A DNA stretch of 64,000 nucleotides from contig JAACJP010000060.1 of the NCBI GenBank assembly GCA_013368375.1, positions 62,001 to 126,000 on the forward strand, read 5' to 3'. A model generated the notes under the pieces. It saw only the letters and a list, made by a program, of their open reading frames with translations. It made no database searches and was not told the origin of the DNA. Every line of letters begins with the position of its first letter. Position 1 is the stretch's first letter. The DNA comes from Tricholomella constricta (lineage: Eukaryota; Basidiomycota; Agaricomycetes; Agaricales; Lyophyllaceae). This document shows, one piece after another, positions 23,801 through 36,079 of the stretch. The translations under genes were made by a program, and so were the position numbers.

Positions 23801-25329
23801 TCGGAACAACAGACTCGTATTCCACTCAATCGGTAAGTACTGAACTGAATCAGATGTATCACGGGCTAATACAGTACAGGGTGAGCTTGAGCACAGAATG
23901 GTGAAGTGGTTCTACGCCCGCACAAACAAGAACCGAGCCGTCGCGCAAATGACTAGATTGGAGCGCCGCAATCAAGTGCTCATTTGACAGGCTCGTACCT
24001 TTCAAGCGACCCGAATGCCAAAAGGTGCTACAAAATCCACAGACCCTGTTTCTGCAGTCGCACCACCACGTGTGCATCCTCGACGCGTCCGACCGACTGT
24101 GGCTTTCCGTGAAAGTGAGCCGCTTCCCTCCACTCCTCTCGACTTTCACCACCACATTTCGGTGTCGCGTAACTTCCCTATTCACCTTCACTCATTCATC
24201 CTTGATAATGAGGGTGATCCGGCAATGGAAGTAAGTTTTGTCAGGTTTATATCATTTTCCAATACTGACCCCTCATTCTAGGATTTCTATGACAGATTGC
24301 AGGACCACCTGCTCGGACGCCTGCTCCACCCCGACTGGTCCGGTGGGCCCAGCGAGTTCTCGATCGCAGAGCGCCGCGAGCTCTGGATTGCGAATGACCG
24401 GTTATATCGCCACAAAGTAATGCGTGTAAATTACACTGGATACGATGTTTGACGAGGACAAGACTCTATCAACTCTCGCAATCATGCCGATGTCATGACG
24501 CTTGCCGCCAAAGAAAACAGCGACCATCCTTTTCGCTATGCCCGTTGTCATTGGAATATTTCATGTTGACGTCATTCACAACGCGGCTGGCGCATCTAAG
24601 ACACCGACACCGAAGGAAGTCTTATGGATCCGTTGGTTTCAATACGACAAATCCTACCGTGCCGGCTTCGCGCGACGTCGCCTCCATCGCATACACTTCA
24701 TGCCCTCCAATGACCCCACCACTTTCGGATTTCTCGATCCCGACGAAGTCATACGAGCATGTCATCTGGTTCCCGTTCACAAACTCGGCGCCACTGAACA
24801 GTGGCTAGTAGGACAGTCTGTTGCGCGAGGAGAGGATGAATTCGATGACTGGAAATACTTCTATGTCAATATGTGAGTACAAGCCGAAATTGTATTACCG
24901 TTCAGCTGCTAACCCTATTACAGATTTGTTGATCGCGATATGTATATGCGCTACGCCGGCGGTGGTGTCGGACACTATCAAGTCGTGCTTAACGACAGAC
25001 GCACATCCGGGCCAGCACCTATGGCGACGGATGAGCAGGAGGCCGCCGACGAGTCGTTGAGCCGCCATCGTGACGACCCCGAACCATCTACCAGTGACAT
25101 CGCAGCTGAGCAATTGCGGCAGGAAGCGGAAGCAGCAGGGGCAGATATTATCGATGATGTACAGGACCAAGATGTCGACGACGAGCACAGGGAGGAGCTC
25201 ACTTTGGAAGAGGAAGACGAAGTCGAAGACGGAAGCGAAGACGATGATCTCGAGCATGATGTTGGAGCTGAGGATGGGGAAGATGGTGCTGGAGACTGGG
25301 CAGATGAGGAAGGATATGCAGATCTTTAG
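20873..25329 (+). pseudogene. Plavaka-type transposase, decayed copy
   Basis: The exons follow the Plavaka (CACTA-like) transposase of basidiomycetes from an N-terminal CX4C...HX3-type zinc finger at 20873 to an acidic C-terminus at 25329. Recognisable blocks are YHPFRNASVFWLMNWMWTGS, FQNFWQTDGAGEAERIHDEL, ALMFWSDATHLANFGHAALW, GRCPCSRCTIPKEKIPELG, FNFFAMLAPDLLHEYELGVW and EVLWIRWFQYDKSYRAGFAR. Three in-frame TGA codons (21044-21046, 23985-23987, 24450-24452) and a frameshift in the low-complexity Arg/Gly stretch near 23600-23650 break it. GT-AG introns of 50-75 bp otherwise fit well. I could not find terminal inverted repeats or a target duplication, so the element's outer limits are open. 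Confidence 0.85.
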
Positions 25330-25700
25330 TTCTCGATGTACAGGTCGTAGTCCTATAGTCATTCCGAGTTTCAACTTCTTGTCCTAGTAATAACACGAAA
25401 AGCTGTATATCTATTGACTATATAATTATCTGATCATGTCAAGGCTTTATATCAACTCGTACACCTTGTCAAATGGTGGCCATAATCGCGCGCCCTTGCC
25501 AATGCACTATATACCCATTACAAACATTCACAAGCGCGGTAGCCCCCTGTAGCACTCTTATCTAGATCTGGCGATCATCACCACCCTCGTGGGAGTTCAC
25601 AAGGCCTCTCAGCAATTTCCCAAACTTGCTGATGGAACCCATTCCTGAACCTCTGTAAAAGCCTCTGGATCACCGTCGCTGTCGTGGGCTACCCTCTTCT
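25330..25700. other. Plavaka 3' flank, no gene seen
   Basis: AT-rich after the stop; 25620-25700 shares a stretch with 1640-1700 (cctattcctgaa...gtcgtgggtta), another dispersed repeat fragment. Confidence 0.3.
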
Positions 25701-26200
25701 GATGCAATCTGGCATCCACCTTACTGTCTGTGGAAACCACATCATATCGCTGCACCACAAGGACGCCGGCTTCTTTGGCTCGATTATGGCTTGGCAGGTT
25801 TCATCTGACAGCTAGCCCTGGAAACCCACATCGCGTCACCGCAGGGAGGCCGGCTTCGGCTTCTTTGGCTCGATGGCTCGGCAGACTTCAGCTCGTCGTC
25901 TTTTTTAATCAAGAGCATGACCGAGGTCGAGCGCCATGCCGAGCTCGTATACACCCAGAGTCTTTTCTCGCAAGATGCTTCCTCTCGCGCGCGTGCTCTG
26001 TATGGCGAGGGCAAAGACTCGTGGAAGGACAAAGGGCAGGTTGGGCGTGGACAAGTATGAGGGCGGTGCAACCGAGTACTGTCATGATCCGTGGCTCGCG
26101 CTGTCCTTTGAGGGCGTGTGTTTGCGGCTCATAGCATATCCAGTCCCGTCTCTTCGTTTGCGCCTCATTCATTCCCCCTTTTACCGCTTCAAAAATCAAG
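25700..26200. repeat. Duplicated segment, inverted relative to 39530-39710
   Basis: Shares, in inverted orientation, the stretch encoding SIMLLIK..DELKPAEP on the plus strand at 39570-39625. Two tandem subcopies of about 90 bp (ggccggcttc..tttggctcgat) sit at 25765-25875. No gene recognised. Confidence 0.45.
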
Positions 26201-26520
26201 TGCCACAAAACGGCGTCAAGACCAACAATGGCCATGGAGGACAAAGCCGCGTTGGCGAGGAAGATCGTGCTTGATGACTCTTGACTCTTGACAGACGCGT
26301 CGAGTGGGCAGAGTCAGATACACACCCACTCGACGACAGAGGACATAAGAGACCCGAGTGCCACAAAACGGCGTCAGGACCAAGACCAACAATGGCCCAT
26401 CGAGAAAGAAGCCACATTGGTGAGGAGACGATCATGCTTGACGACTGACTCTCAAGAGGACGAACGTCGAGGGGGGCAGAGTCAGATACACACCCAGGGG
26501 CCCTTGAATGTATCCGAGGC
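26200..26520 (-). repeat. Two units of an approximately 180-bp satellite
   Basis: The word gggcagagtcagatacacaccca occurs at about 26306 and 26475, each preceded by gtgccacaaaacggcgtca and the gaggaagatcgtgcttgatgact word. They are reverse complements of the units in the longer array at 40590-42185. Confidence 0.8.
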
Positions 26521-27478
26521 TGACACAAAAAGGAGGGGGCCACATTTCGGTGGAAAGACAAACCCCGGAACAAGAACGGTGGACAATGGGGCCGTCGAGT
26601 ATGAACGAACGATCACGGCTACGTTATCGAGATCTCCGATCGTGTTTGACGTTCCTGTTCCCCAAAGTACGGCGCATATAGACTGCGTGAATGGTGCCAA
26701 TACAGTCAGGGGGGGGATCCGATGATGGAGAGTGCCTGTTCCTGTTGAATAGAAGAAGAAGAACACAGCGCATATAACCATCAACAACAACAGCCCCAGG
26801 AGAACCACGTTACAAAGGGAACGGTACCCCAATGCGTCGAGGTATCGTATATCGTATATCGTATATAGGAGGATGGACGTGCAGTGGCAACCTCGCCCGC
26901 AGTGATGTGGATGTTTGCCACATAACGGCGTCGGCTCGATCCTGAGGACTGAGTACTGAGTACTGAGTGGCAATCGCACGCACAGAGTCTCAGCATCAGC
27001 AACAGAACAACAACTAGAAAGAACATACATGACAACAAAATCCCACACGGCGGGCACCCACGACCACGACGCGGCTGACAACGGCGGGCGCCACATTTAG
27101 CCGAAGACTGTCGCAATCCAATAACCAAGGAGGCATAAGCATAAGCATGAGATACCATACCACCACAGAGAGAGGATCGAACCATAGATGAGGCCTGAGG
27201 GGCGGGGATGAGGAAGCTATCAGAGGGTTGTGGTGGCTCGAGGAAGACACGAGGAGAATGGGCAAGCCGCTTTATCAAAGCGGTTGTTTAGCACTGTTTG
27301 TTGAAGACACGCATCACGTGATCATGATCATATTCCTACTAATTCAAATTGGTAGGCATTCGTTACTGTAATACTCGATACCGTTACAACGTACATACAA
27401 AATACAAAATACAAAAATACAAAGTCAGGAGAGTCTTCGTTGCTTTGCTTTTGTGTTTTCCGTCGTTCATCGCGCGAT
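26520..27478. repeat. Segment downstream of ALDH, inverted duplicate of 39830-40590
   Basis: The minus strand reads in parallel with the plus strand of 39980-40580 (shared CPPLSAASW, SVHAIAT-like and HITAG.GA.ARP stretches in the frames), so the two are diverged duplicates. The frames are not conserved enough to call a gene. A short atcgtat triplet repeat lies at 26842-26865. Confidence 0.45.
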
Positions 27479-29915
27479 TTACATCTTGTGGTCAAAGTTG
27501 ACGTGGACGGCTTTGACGTGGGTGTAGCTACAGACGCGAGGAGGGAGGGAGGGAGGGGGGTTAGCATTGCTGCTGTTGTCTTTGTAAGAAAGAAAGACGA
27601 AGGCAATACACGGGGATGGGGATGGGGAAGGGCAAGGGGAACGACCCGAAACCTCCAAATCGCGCGTCGCGTGTCGCATGACTCACGAACACGAACACGA
27701 ACACAACCACGCCCCCCCCCTCCTCCTCCTCCAAAGGAAAAAGACAAAAAGGAAGAAGACAAAAAGAAAAAGAACACCCACTGATGCAGCGCATACTCCC
27801 CCAACTCCCTCCCAATCCCACTCTGCTTATACCCACCAAACGGCACATTCGCATGCAGCTGGTTGATACAATTCACCCACGCCGTGCCCGCGCGCAGCTT
27901 ATGCGCCGTCTTCAGCGCCCTATTCAAGTCTTTGCTGAACACCGCCGCTGCCAGTCCGTACACTATTCCCGTTCGAGTCAGCGAGGTGGGGCTGGACAGA
28001 ACCGGCAAGGCAAAACCCGCGACGCACTGGTATCGTTAGCCTGCTTAATGACATCCTCCTCGTCCTCGAACTTGATGACGACGCCCACGGGGCCAAAGAT
28101 CTCCTCCTGGACGATCCGCATATCGGGCGTCGTGTCCGTGAAGATGGTGGGGTTGATAAAGTATCCCTCCGTGCCGAAGCGGTCCCCGCCCAGGTGCACG
28201 GTCGCCCCTGCCTTTTTGCCCGAGGCGATGTAGTCCATTATGCGCTGTGGCGAACAAAAAAGGGAGGGGGGGCGTCGTCAGAGCAGAATTCCTAAAGAGA
28301 AGGCAAGGGAAGGACATGGGAGCAGGAGCACGTACATCGTATTGGATCTGGGACACCTGCGGGCCCTGGTCCGTCCCCGCCGCAAACGGGTCCCCGAGCT
28401 TGATGGCGCGCGCGCGTTCCGTGAAGCGTTTAAGGAACTCGTCGTATATCCCTGCTTGCACGAAGATGCGCGAGCCGGCCGTACACGCCTGACCATGGTT
28501 CCAGCTGGGGAGAGGGGGGGGGGGGGAGGAGAGGTTAGCATTTGGGAGGGGTAAAGAAGCAAAGAAACCCTACAAAATCCCATGCGCACTCCAATTAACC
28601 GCCTGCTCCAAATCCGCATCATCGAAAACCACATTCGGGCTCTTTCCCCCCAGCTCCAGCGTCACCTCCTTCAAATTGCTCCGTGCGGCGGCCTCCATCA
28701 CCTTGCGGCCCACCAGCGTGCTCCCCGTGAACGCCACCTTCTCGATGTGCGGGTGCGCCGCGATGGCGGCGCCAACGGTGTTCCCGTAGCCGGTGAGCAC
28801 GTTCAGGACGCCTGGGGGGAAGCCGGCTTCGTGTGCGAGGGCGGCCATGCGCAGGGAGGTTAGGGGCGTGAATTCGGAGGACTGGGAGGAAGGGTTGAGT
28901 TAGGGGGTGAGTGGAGGAGAGGGGTGGGGAGGGTTAGCGTACCTTGAGGACGATGGCGTTTCCGGTGGCGAGTGCTGCGATGGGGTTGGGTTAAATTGGT
29001 GGGGAGGAAGAGGGTTGGGAGGAGGGCGTTACCGGGGCCGACCTTCCAGGTGAAGAGGAGGACTGGGAGGGTGGGTTAATTGGACGGAGGGCGGTTGATG
29101 AGGCAGGGGACGGGGACGTACGGGGAAAGTTCCCTGTAAGGGCATGGTCAGAACAAGAGAGGGTAAAAACAAAGGAAAGAAAAAACGCACATGGCAGAAT
29201 TTGGCCCTGGAAAGAGAAGGGAATGAGCGTGGGCGGTGAAAAAAAGGGACGGAGAGACATACGACGACGCCGATGGGTTCGTGGCGGGTGTAAGTAAGCT
29301 TCCTTTCGTCGGTCTCAAGGGTCTGGCCGGTGATCTTGTCCGCCCAGCCAGCATAATATTTGATGACATCGATGGCAAAGGTCACATCGGTATCGTGCGC
29401 CCATCCAAAGGTCTTGCCTAGCGGGTCTCACTCAGCTTAGGAACGTAGACAACAAAGAGCAGGCGGTGCACACCGTTATCCAGGGCTTCGATCGCAGACA
29501 GCTCGCCCTTGTGCTGGACCATGAGGTTCGCGAGCTTGTTGAGGAGCTCGGCGCGCAGGGTGCCGGGCGCATTGAGGCCCCAGGTGGTGTCGACGGCTTT
29601 TTGGGCGGCGGCGACGGCGAGATCAACGTCCTTTGCTGTTGCTTCGGAGACTTTGGTGATGAGCGACCCGTCCGCTGTGTGGCAGATGAGAATGAGAGAT
29701 AGATTAATGAGTGCAACACGAACTGGGATTGATCACTCTGATTGATTGTGATTAGATTAATGAGAGATTAGGCGATAAGCGATGGGGCGAACTAACTCGA
29801 TCTCGGTGTTGTTTGAACCGTCGACGAACTGGCCGTTGATGAAGAGGCCGGTGGAGAAGGAGGTCTTGCCCTTGAAGGTGGGCGTGTTCCACTCATGCGC
29901 AAAGGTAATCGGCAT
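27479..29915 (-). CDS. Aldehyde dehydrogenase, NAD(P)+-dependent
   Basis: Thirteen exons on the minus strand close to 500 aa: 29797-29915, 29724-29737, 29474-29674, 29263-29417, 29191-29206, 29122-29133, 29033-29062, 28943-28974, 28574-28881, 28336-28504, 28028-28244, 27782-27962, 27479-27527. The enzyme oxidises aldehydes to acids. The general base Glu269 sits in LELGGKSPN and the catalytic Cys303 in GQACTAGSR. The Rossmann GSTLVGRKV, the PWNFPLL segment and the C-terminal [16 protein letters not shown] are all present, and length is normal for the family. Three exons are microexons of 14, 16 and 12 nt; without them VINP and GQILPWNFP are lost and the frame breaks. No targeting peptide is evident, so it is probably cytosolic. 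Its last exon has a decayed copy at 39729-39775. Confidence 0.95.
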
Positions 29916-29939
29916 CGTGGTTGCTATCAGAGTGTAGAT

Positions 29940-29970
29940 TCGAGACGCTCTGTCTTATAAATCCTCGAGT
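29940..29970 (-). promoter_or_regulatory. Possible TATA box of the ALDH gene
   Basis: A gatttataag word on the minus strand, about 40 bp upstream of the ATG. Position is close to the start codon, so this is tentative. Confidence 0.3.
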
Positions 29971-31250
29971 GGCGCCTAGTCAGCTGGTCTCTATCCCCGG
30001 CCCGGTGCAGATAGAGTGAACAGTGGAGTTGAGTCTATAGTGGAGTCGCATCTACAATGTACAGTGGAGTCGCGTCAATGCGCTCGTCGCTCCTCGACCT
30101 AGAACCCTCCCAGGTACGCTTCTCAAACGCTATTACGCGCTCACGCCAACACTAATTTCATTTCATCATCTTACTCAGCTCAGGAACCAACGGATGTACT
30201 TCTATGTACTCCTGCCAATAGCAAAACTTGCTAATGTGCAATATATCATATTGAAGTGGCGCGGACGTGCCGGGATCGGACAAGCCCAAGAGGTTCCGCG
30301 ATCGAGGAGATCCGCAGCTCGCATGCTGGCTCGGCATCCAACAGGAATGCGCACCACCGCGTGCCAATCGACCTCCATCCGCCGCTCCTTGTGCTCTTCC
30401 GGGTCGTTCCGCTCGCATCCCGTGTCGATCCATTGCGTCGTATTCCTCCCTGCGCAACACGTTCGCCTCCATCCCATATCAGTCTACATCCACCGCTCTC
30501 AGCGCTCTGACGCGCGCGCTGAATTTAAAGCTTCACTCATACCCGACACGCTACATCGGTTCCGCCTTTCCATCAAGTCATCCAAGTGTATTACGCCGTG
30601 GTCGTGATCGTGGGTCTGGGTCGAGGCACGGGCTGGACAGCAAGCATGAATAGTTCTTCACTATTTCTGGAGGCGCAAGCAATTCATTTCGGTGGATGTC
30701 GTACATTGGCAACCAGGTTCCAGGTTCCAGGGTCATCAGGACTCACAAAATCAGGACGCGAGTCTAAGCGTTCAGCTGGGGGGCTATTTGTGGATGACTT
30801 TTTCCACAAGGGTGGTGCCACTCGTGGGCGGCGCGATCCATGCTTTATTCATTTCCACCACCTAGTAGCCTGCCAGTGCCTAATGGGACTGATCCTGTCT
30901 CGTGATGACTCCCTGCTGCAACTTACGGCAACAGATGCAAGGCGAGCTGCTATACTGTAGCGCCTCAGTGTACCACTCTTATGGGGTGTGCGCATTCTGG
31001 AATCCGCGACCTTTGTTATCGACATTGTCCTCCTTGAATCCCGGGCCGAGAATACCACCCTGGTGCCCCTCTCCTGCGGGCGACGGGCGTCCCAGCAACG
31101 TGGTTTAGCGGAGTGTCAAATCCTCTCGGACACGAGGCATCGTCCGGATTCCCATCTCCATCGCCAAGTTCCCATCCCGGTCGGTAAATACGACTAAAAC
31201 CGCACCCTGACTCTCCTGATCATCCTGAGCCCCGAGACGTACTTAAATCC
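29971..31250. other. Spacer between ALDH and P450 copy 2, no gene recognised
   Basis: Several open frames up to 137 codons on the plus strand (30190-30650) show no conserved segment. Short agtggagt repeats lie at 30020-30080. I cannot support a gene here. Confidence 0.3.
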
Positions 31251-31703
31251 TTTAAGAATCTATGTTCAGGAGCTCTCGAATTTGAATCTCTCCAGCCGTT
31301 CGCCCACGCGCTTGCTCCTACATAGCGACAATGCACTATCTGCATATTGGCAAAGAAGCACACACCGTCGCGATGACGTTCTCCTTCAGCAATCTATTCG
31401 AAATTGAGGCTAAACGCCATCACTTGTGGGTGTTGCATCGTGGCCCGCTAAGCACCGGGACGTCAGCGCCATTCAATATGGACCTAACTAAACGCCCGAT
31501 CCTGTTCCCGGACCCTGCGTAGAACACCTTCCGCCCCCCCTTCCAGCACCCCTAGCTCTTCCCACCCGGCTCGGCCGTGTCATCCATCATCATCACATAT
31601 ATATAATATTCCTTCCAGCCCGTCTTGACTCTTGACGACTCTCGCTCCCCCTCCCCCTCCCCCTCCCTCCTCTCACTCACCTTTGGAACGGCCGACTGAC
31701 GAC
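31250..31703 (+). promoter_or_regulatory. Duplicated upstream region of P450 copy 2
   Basis: Aligns, with small indels, to about 3740-4187 upstream of P450 copy 1, including ttcgcccacgcgcttgctcc, the gtggcccgctaagcaccggg word and an AT-rich catatatataat run about 95 bp before the ATG. Regulatory sequence was thus copied with the gene. Confidence 0.6.
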
Positions 31704-34669
31704 ATGCCTTTCACGACATCCTCATTCCTACCACGCCTGACCGAGCTCCTGCCCCAGCTCAGCCTGCCCACCGCCTGCGCCCTCGCGGCCTTTTCGCTCG
31801 TCTGCTACAAGACAATCGGGCGCTGGCGCCGCAGCTCGCCGTACAAGCACATATCCGGACCCAAGGCTTCATCCAAACTCGGTACATATCCCCCCTCCCC
31901 CCCCTCCCTTTCCCTCCCCTTCCGTTTTCGTTTCCTGATGTGATACACCCCTCGACGCAACAGGATATCTCCTGGACCTGCACAATCCGGAGGGGCTGGA
32001 CTGGCACTTCCAGATGACGGAAAAGCACGGGCACGTTGCGAAGCTGGATGGGGGTCTCATGGGGGTACGTCTCTCTTCTCTTGTTCGCTTTACCCCGGGC
32101 TGGGGAAAGGGCAGCAGATCGGCTGACCGTGTTAATGACCCCGTGGTTCAGCCGGAGGCGCTGTATGTGACGGACCCGGCGGCGTTGCATGCGATCCTCG
32201 TCAAGGACCATGATATGTTCAGGGAATCGACGGAGTTCGCGGGGTACGTGTTTTTTGCGCCGGCTGGGCTGCGCTCTCCGGGTTTGTGGTAGCTGATGCT
32301 GACGCGTGGGGGGTGGGGTGGTTAATAGGCTCTTTGGTGTGATCCACCACGGTGACGGGTTGGCTTCGGTATACGGTGCGTTTCCCCCCTCTGGCTTCCT
32401 CGACATGTCGACCTTGCGGTTTACAATGTATGGGTGGGCGGCGTAAAGGCGACGAACACAAGAAACAGCGCAAGCTCGTCGATCCCATCTTCACCACCAC
32501 CCGCATCTCGCGCCTCACGCCCCTCTTCTACAACGTCACCCGTCAGGTACCTTCCCCCCCCCTCCCCCCCCTTCTTTCTCTCTTCCACATGCACCCTATT
32601 TACCCTGCGCACACAGCTCCAAGCCTCGCTGAACGCGGACCTGGCAGACAAGCCGCAGGGGCACGAGATCGACATCCTCGACCGGCTCGTGCGCACCACG
32701 CTCGAGCTCATCGCACAGGGCGGCCTCGGACACACCTTCAACTCGTTCGATCATAATAGTCAGGAGTTCATGGACTTTCATTGGGCCATTACGTCTGTTC
32801 TGTATGCGCTTTCCCCCCCCCCCCCCCCTGTTCTACGATCCAAGATGGCTGATCATGGTTGTGTATAGACCGATTGGAAGCCAGTTGTTCCTGTTCCTGC
32901 CCTACCTCCAGTCCTGGCGGCGCATGGAGCCGGTGTGGCTCCGCCGTTTCCTCGCACAGGCCGTCACGTACCTGCCCTGGTCCGCCCCGCGCGAGGTGCG
33001 TCTCTCCTCCTCCCCTCTCCTCTCCTTTCCTTTCCTTTCCTCTTTCTCGAACTCATCACGACCTCCTTGCAGTTCAAGAAGGCCTGTGACACGATGCACC
33101 CCGTCTACCAGAAGCTCTTGGACGAGAAGAAGGAGCTGTATGAGGGAGGAGGGATGTCTGCGCTCGAGGAGAGCGCGACTGGTGGGAAGGATCTTATGAC
33201 TATTCTCTGTACGTCTCTCGTCTTCTTCCTCTTCCTCCTCCCCTTCCCCCTCCTCTCCCCCCCCCCCCCATCGCAACAGTTGCGAACTGGGTGCCCAAAT
33301 CCATTTCTTTTCGGTTATATATCTCTCCCTTATCCCTTATCCCTCACTGATCGTATCGTATCGTAGTCAAATCGAACTGGGAGGCCGCGAAGGATGAGCG
33401 CATGCCTGATGACGTCGTTGTTGCCAACATGGGGTACGTGAGCCGTTACCGTCCGATATCCGCTCGAGCTGATCAATCTTCCCCCCCCCCCCCCTCGCCC
33501 CCGCTCCCCGCCCGGCACAGATCGGTCGTACACGGCGCACAAGAAACGACCTCGGGCGCGCTATCGCGGTTCATCTCCCTGCTCGCGCTCAAACCGGAAT
33601 TGCAGGCGCGCCTGCGGGATGAACTGCGCGCCGCACGCGAGGTAAGGATACGATGCGCTTTTCTACACATCTAGGTTCTGACGTTTCTTTGGTTTTGGTG
33701 AACAGAATAAGGGCGGGGACGAGGAGGACTTTGACTTCCACGAGCTGAACAACCTGCCCCTCCTCGATGCTGTGTGTCGTGAGACCCTGCGTCTCTTCAC
33801 GCCTGTTACTTTTGTTTGGCGGCAGTGAGTTTCCATCTCCTCTCTTCTTCTTTCCTTCCCTAATTTCCGCTCCCTCCCCCCAACTCTGAAAGGACGATCG
33901 AAGACACGGTCGTGCCCCTGCAATACCCCATCAGGGACGAAGCGACGGGCAAAGTGACGAACGAGCTCCTGATCACGAAGGGCACGGCCGTCTACCTCGG
34001 GCTCGCTGCCGCCAACCGGTCCACGGCGATCTGGGGCGCGGACGCGGGCGAGTTCAGGCCTGAAAGGTGGATGGGCAAGGCGGGGCATGACCTTGCGTCT
34101 GCTACTGCGGAGGGCAAGGGCACGCGTCTTCCGGGGTTGTATTCGAACATGTGAGTCGCGTTGTGTTCAGTGTGCCCGCCTTGGAAAATGGCTGATAGAT
34201 GGCGGTGTTTGTTAGGATGACGTTCCTTGGTGGTCCCAGGGGGTGCCCGTGAGTGTTTTGTTCATGATGGTTCGTGCGGACGGACGGACGCGTGCTGATG
34301 ACGTGGGTTTTCTAGCGGAATGAGGTTCGCGGTGCATGAGATCAGTGCGTTACTTCCTATTCCTATCTGCCCCTTCTCCTGCCTTGTTGTTCTTCCTGCT
34401 CCTGCTGACGCCAGCGGTTTCTTTTCTTTCACCAGAGCTCGTGCTCGCCGTCCTCCTCCAGTCCTACTCCTTCGAGCGATCGGCCCAGGACATTGACTGG
34501 AAATTGTACATCACGCTCACGCCGTACGCCGAGGGCGACACCAGCGGACCCAAGGTCCCCGTCAAAGTCACCATGCTGTACGTCCCACCCTTCCGCTTTA
34601 TGTCTCTGTCTCTGTCGGACATGTGCTTATGCTTATGCTTATGCTGCGTTGCGCAGGGAGAAGCATTGA
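31704..34669 (+). CDS. Cytochrome P450, copy 2
   Basis: Same exon plan as copy 1, with all coding exons intact from MPFTTSSFLP to the 13-nt last exon. It is about two residues longer near the N-terminus. The membrane anchor, I-helix GAQETT, ETLR, PERW and the haem-loop FLGGPRGCPG are unchanged; by eye some 25-30 residues differ over about 580 (for example KHGHVAKLDG for KYGHVAKLDG). Introns have drifted much more than exons, with long C-runs at several sites, which suggests selection on both proteins. Both copies are therefore likely functional monooxygenases with the same or closely related substrate, unknown from sequence. It starts a plus-strand series followed by TatD. Confidence 0.93.
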
Positions 34670-35500
34670 TTTTGGCCACACGGCGTAGCGTGCGTGCGCT
34701 CCCTCCGCATGCCCATTTATTTCCTTCTTCTTCTTCTTCTTCTTCTTTTTCTTCCTTCTTTCTACTCGTCTTTCCGTCTTTCCGTCTGCTGCTGCTCACG
34801 TAAGATATGTTGTAATTGCACACGTCCCCCGTCCCCCCTTGTTGTTTGTTGTTCTTTTGCTTCCTGTAGTACCCTCCTCCCCCACTTCCCTTTCCCCCAC
34901 TTCCCTTGTCCCACTTCCCTTGTCCCACTTCCCTTGTCCCTTGCCCTTTCTCCCCTCCTGCTGTCGGATGCTTTGTAGTTAGGTTACAGTAGGTAGCCAT
35001 CCCCCATCCCCCATCCTCATTCCCTATATTTGTCTGTCTCCGCCCAACCGCAGTTTCGACTCCCCCCCCCCCCCCCATATCCCCCTCATTCTTTGACTTC
35101 ATGAATAAAATGAATTTATGAGTTGCGGGTCCTAAGGCCTGAGGGGTGTGAGTGTTGGTAGTATATACTTGTACTTACTTACTTACTTACGCAGTGTCGG
35201 AATTTCGACTCTCGGATCTCTACGAAGTACGACGCCATACTGGCCACAAGCTTGATCTCAACATCCCTCCACTGCATCGTGCATTCCAATAATCATACTA
35301 ATAGTGATCTGTCAGTGTCAGAGCCCGAGCAGCTCGTGCACTGTGTCAGCGAAGCGGAAGCGGAAGCGGCAGCAACACCATCGGGCACGTATAAGTACAT
35401 ACTTACTGGTGGAACGAGAACTGGGACACAGCGAGCGCCACGGTGTAGAGGCGAAGCTGCAGAGGCCAGGAATGCAGGCTCTGAGAGGACGGAAGATATA
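34670..35500. other. P450 copy 2 3' flank; no intact gene
   Basis: Corresponds to 7260-8190. Contains a ttac microsatellite at about 35170-35190 and short-tandem cccacttcccttgt repeats at 34880-34940. The amidohydrolase relic of the left copy is barely traceable here. Confidence 0.4.
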
Positions 35501-35950
35501 GATTACGACTGAATCAAGGTCGCCGCCAAAACCATCGAATGGAGAGTAGGATCAAGGCTAGTTGCACACTATTAAGGCGTGTGGTCGGCCCAGGACGCAG
35601 TGTAATGTAGTACGGACCAGGTCTCACATAGCCCGGGTGTAGAAATGGTATTTAAGCCTTGTTGGGTAGGGCGCAGACAGAGCACAGCGAGTTAAAGGAA
35701 CCAACACGACTAGGAAAGGGACCTGTATAGCGAAAGATTACGAGAGGGATACAGGGATAGGAAGGGAGCCACGCGCCGGCTCCATCGAGATATGGCAAGA
35801 CACAAGGTACAGTTGCGCACGTCTCGAGACACATGAAAGATGAATAGATAGACAAGCTGATTGCAAGCGCGCATGAGCTTCAAGATGGCTGGACTTCGTG
35901 TCGAGACGTGAGAGCTTGAGTGAGCACACTGTGCGCACAGATAGGATCAG
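35501..35950 (-). pseudogene. Diverged copy of the 8215-8960 remnant
   Basis: Shares with the left block the ggtcggcccaa and gcgcagacagagca words and the overall order, but frames are further degraded. No product assigned. Confidence 0.3.
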
Positions 35951-36079
35951 ATAAGATAAAGATTTTCTGGCGCCAGCTGCGATCCGAGCGACACGGCGAT
36001 CTCCATGCTGCGTTCTTGCCAGCCCATTCTCTCCCGCACACGCTCCTTGGCCTTCAGAATACCCTCACACCACCGCACA

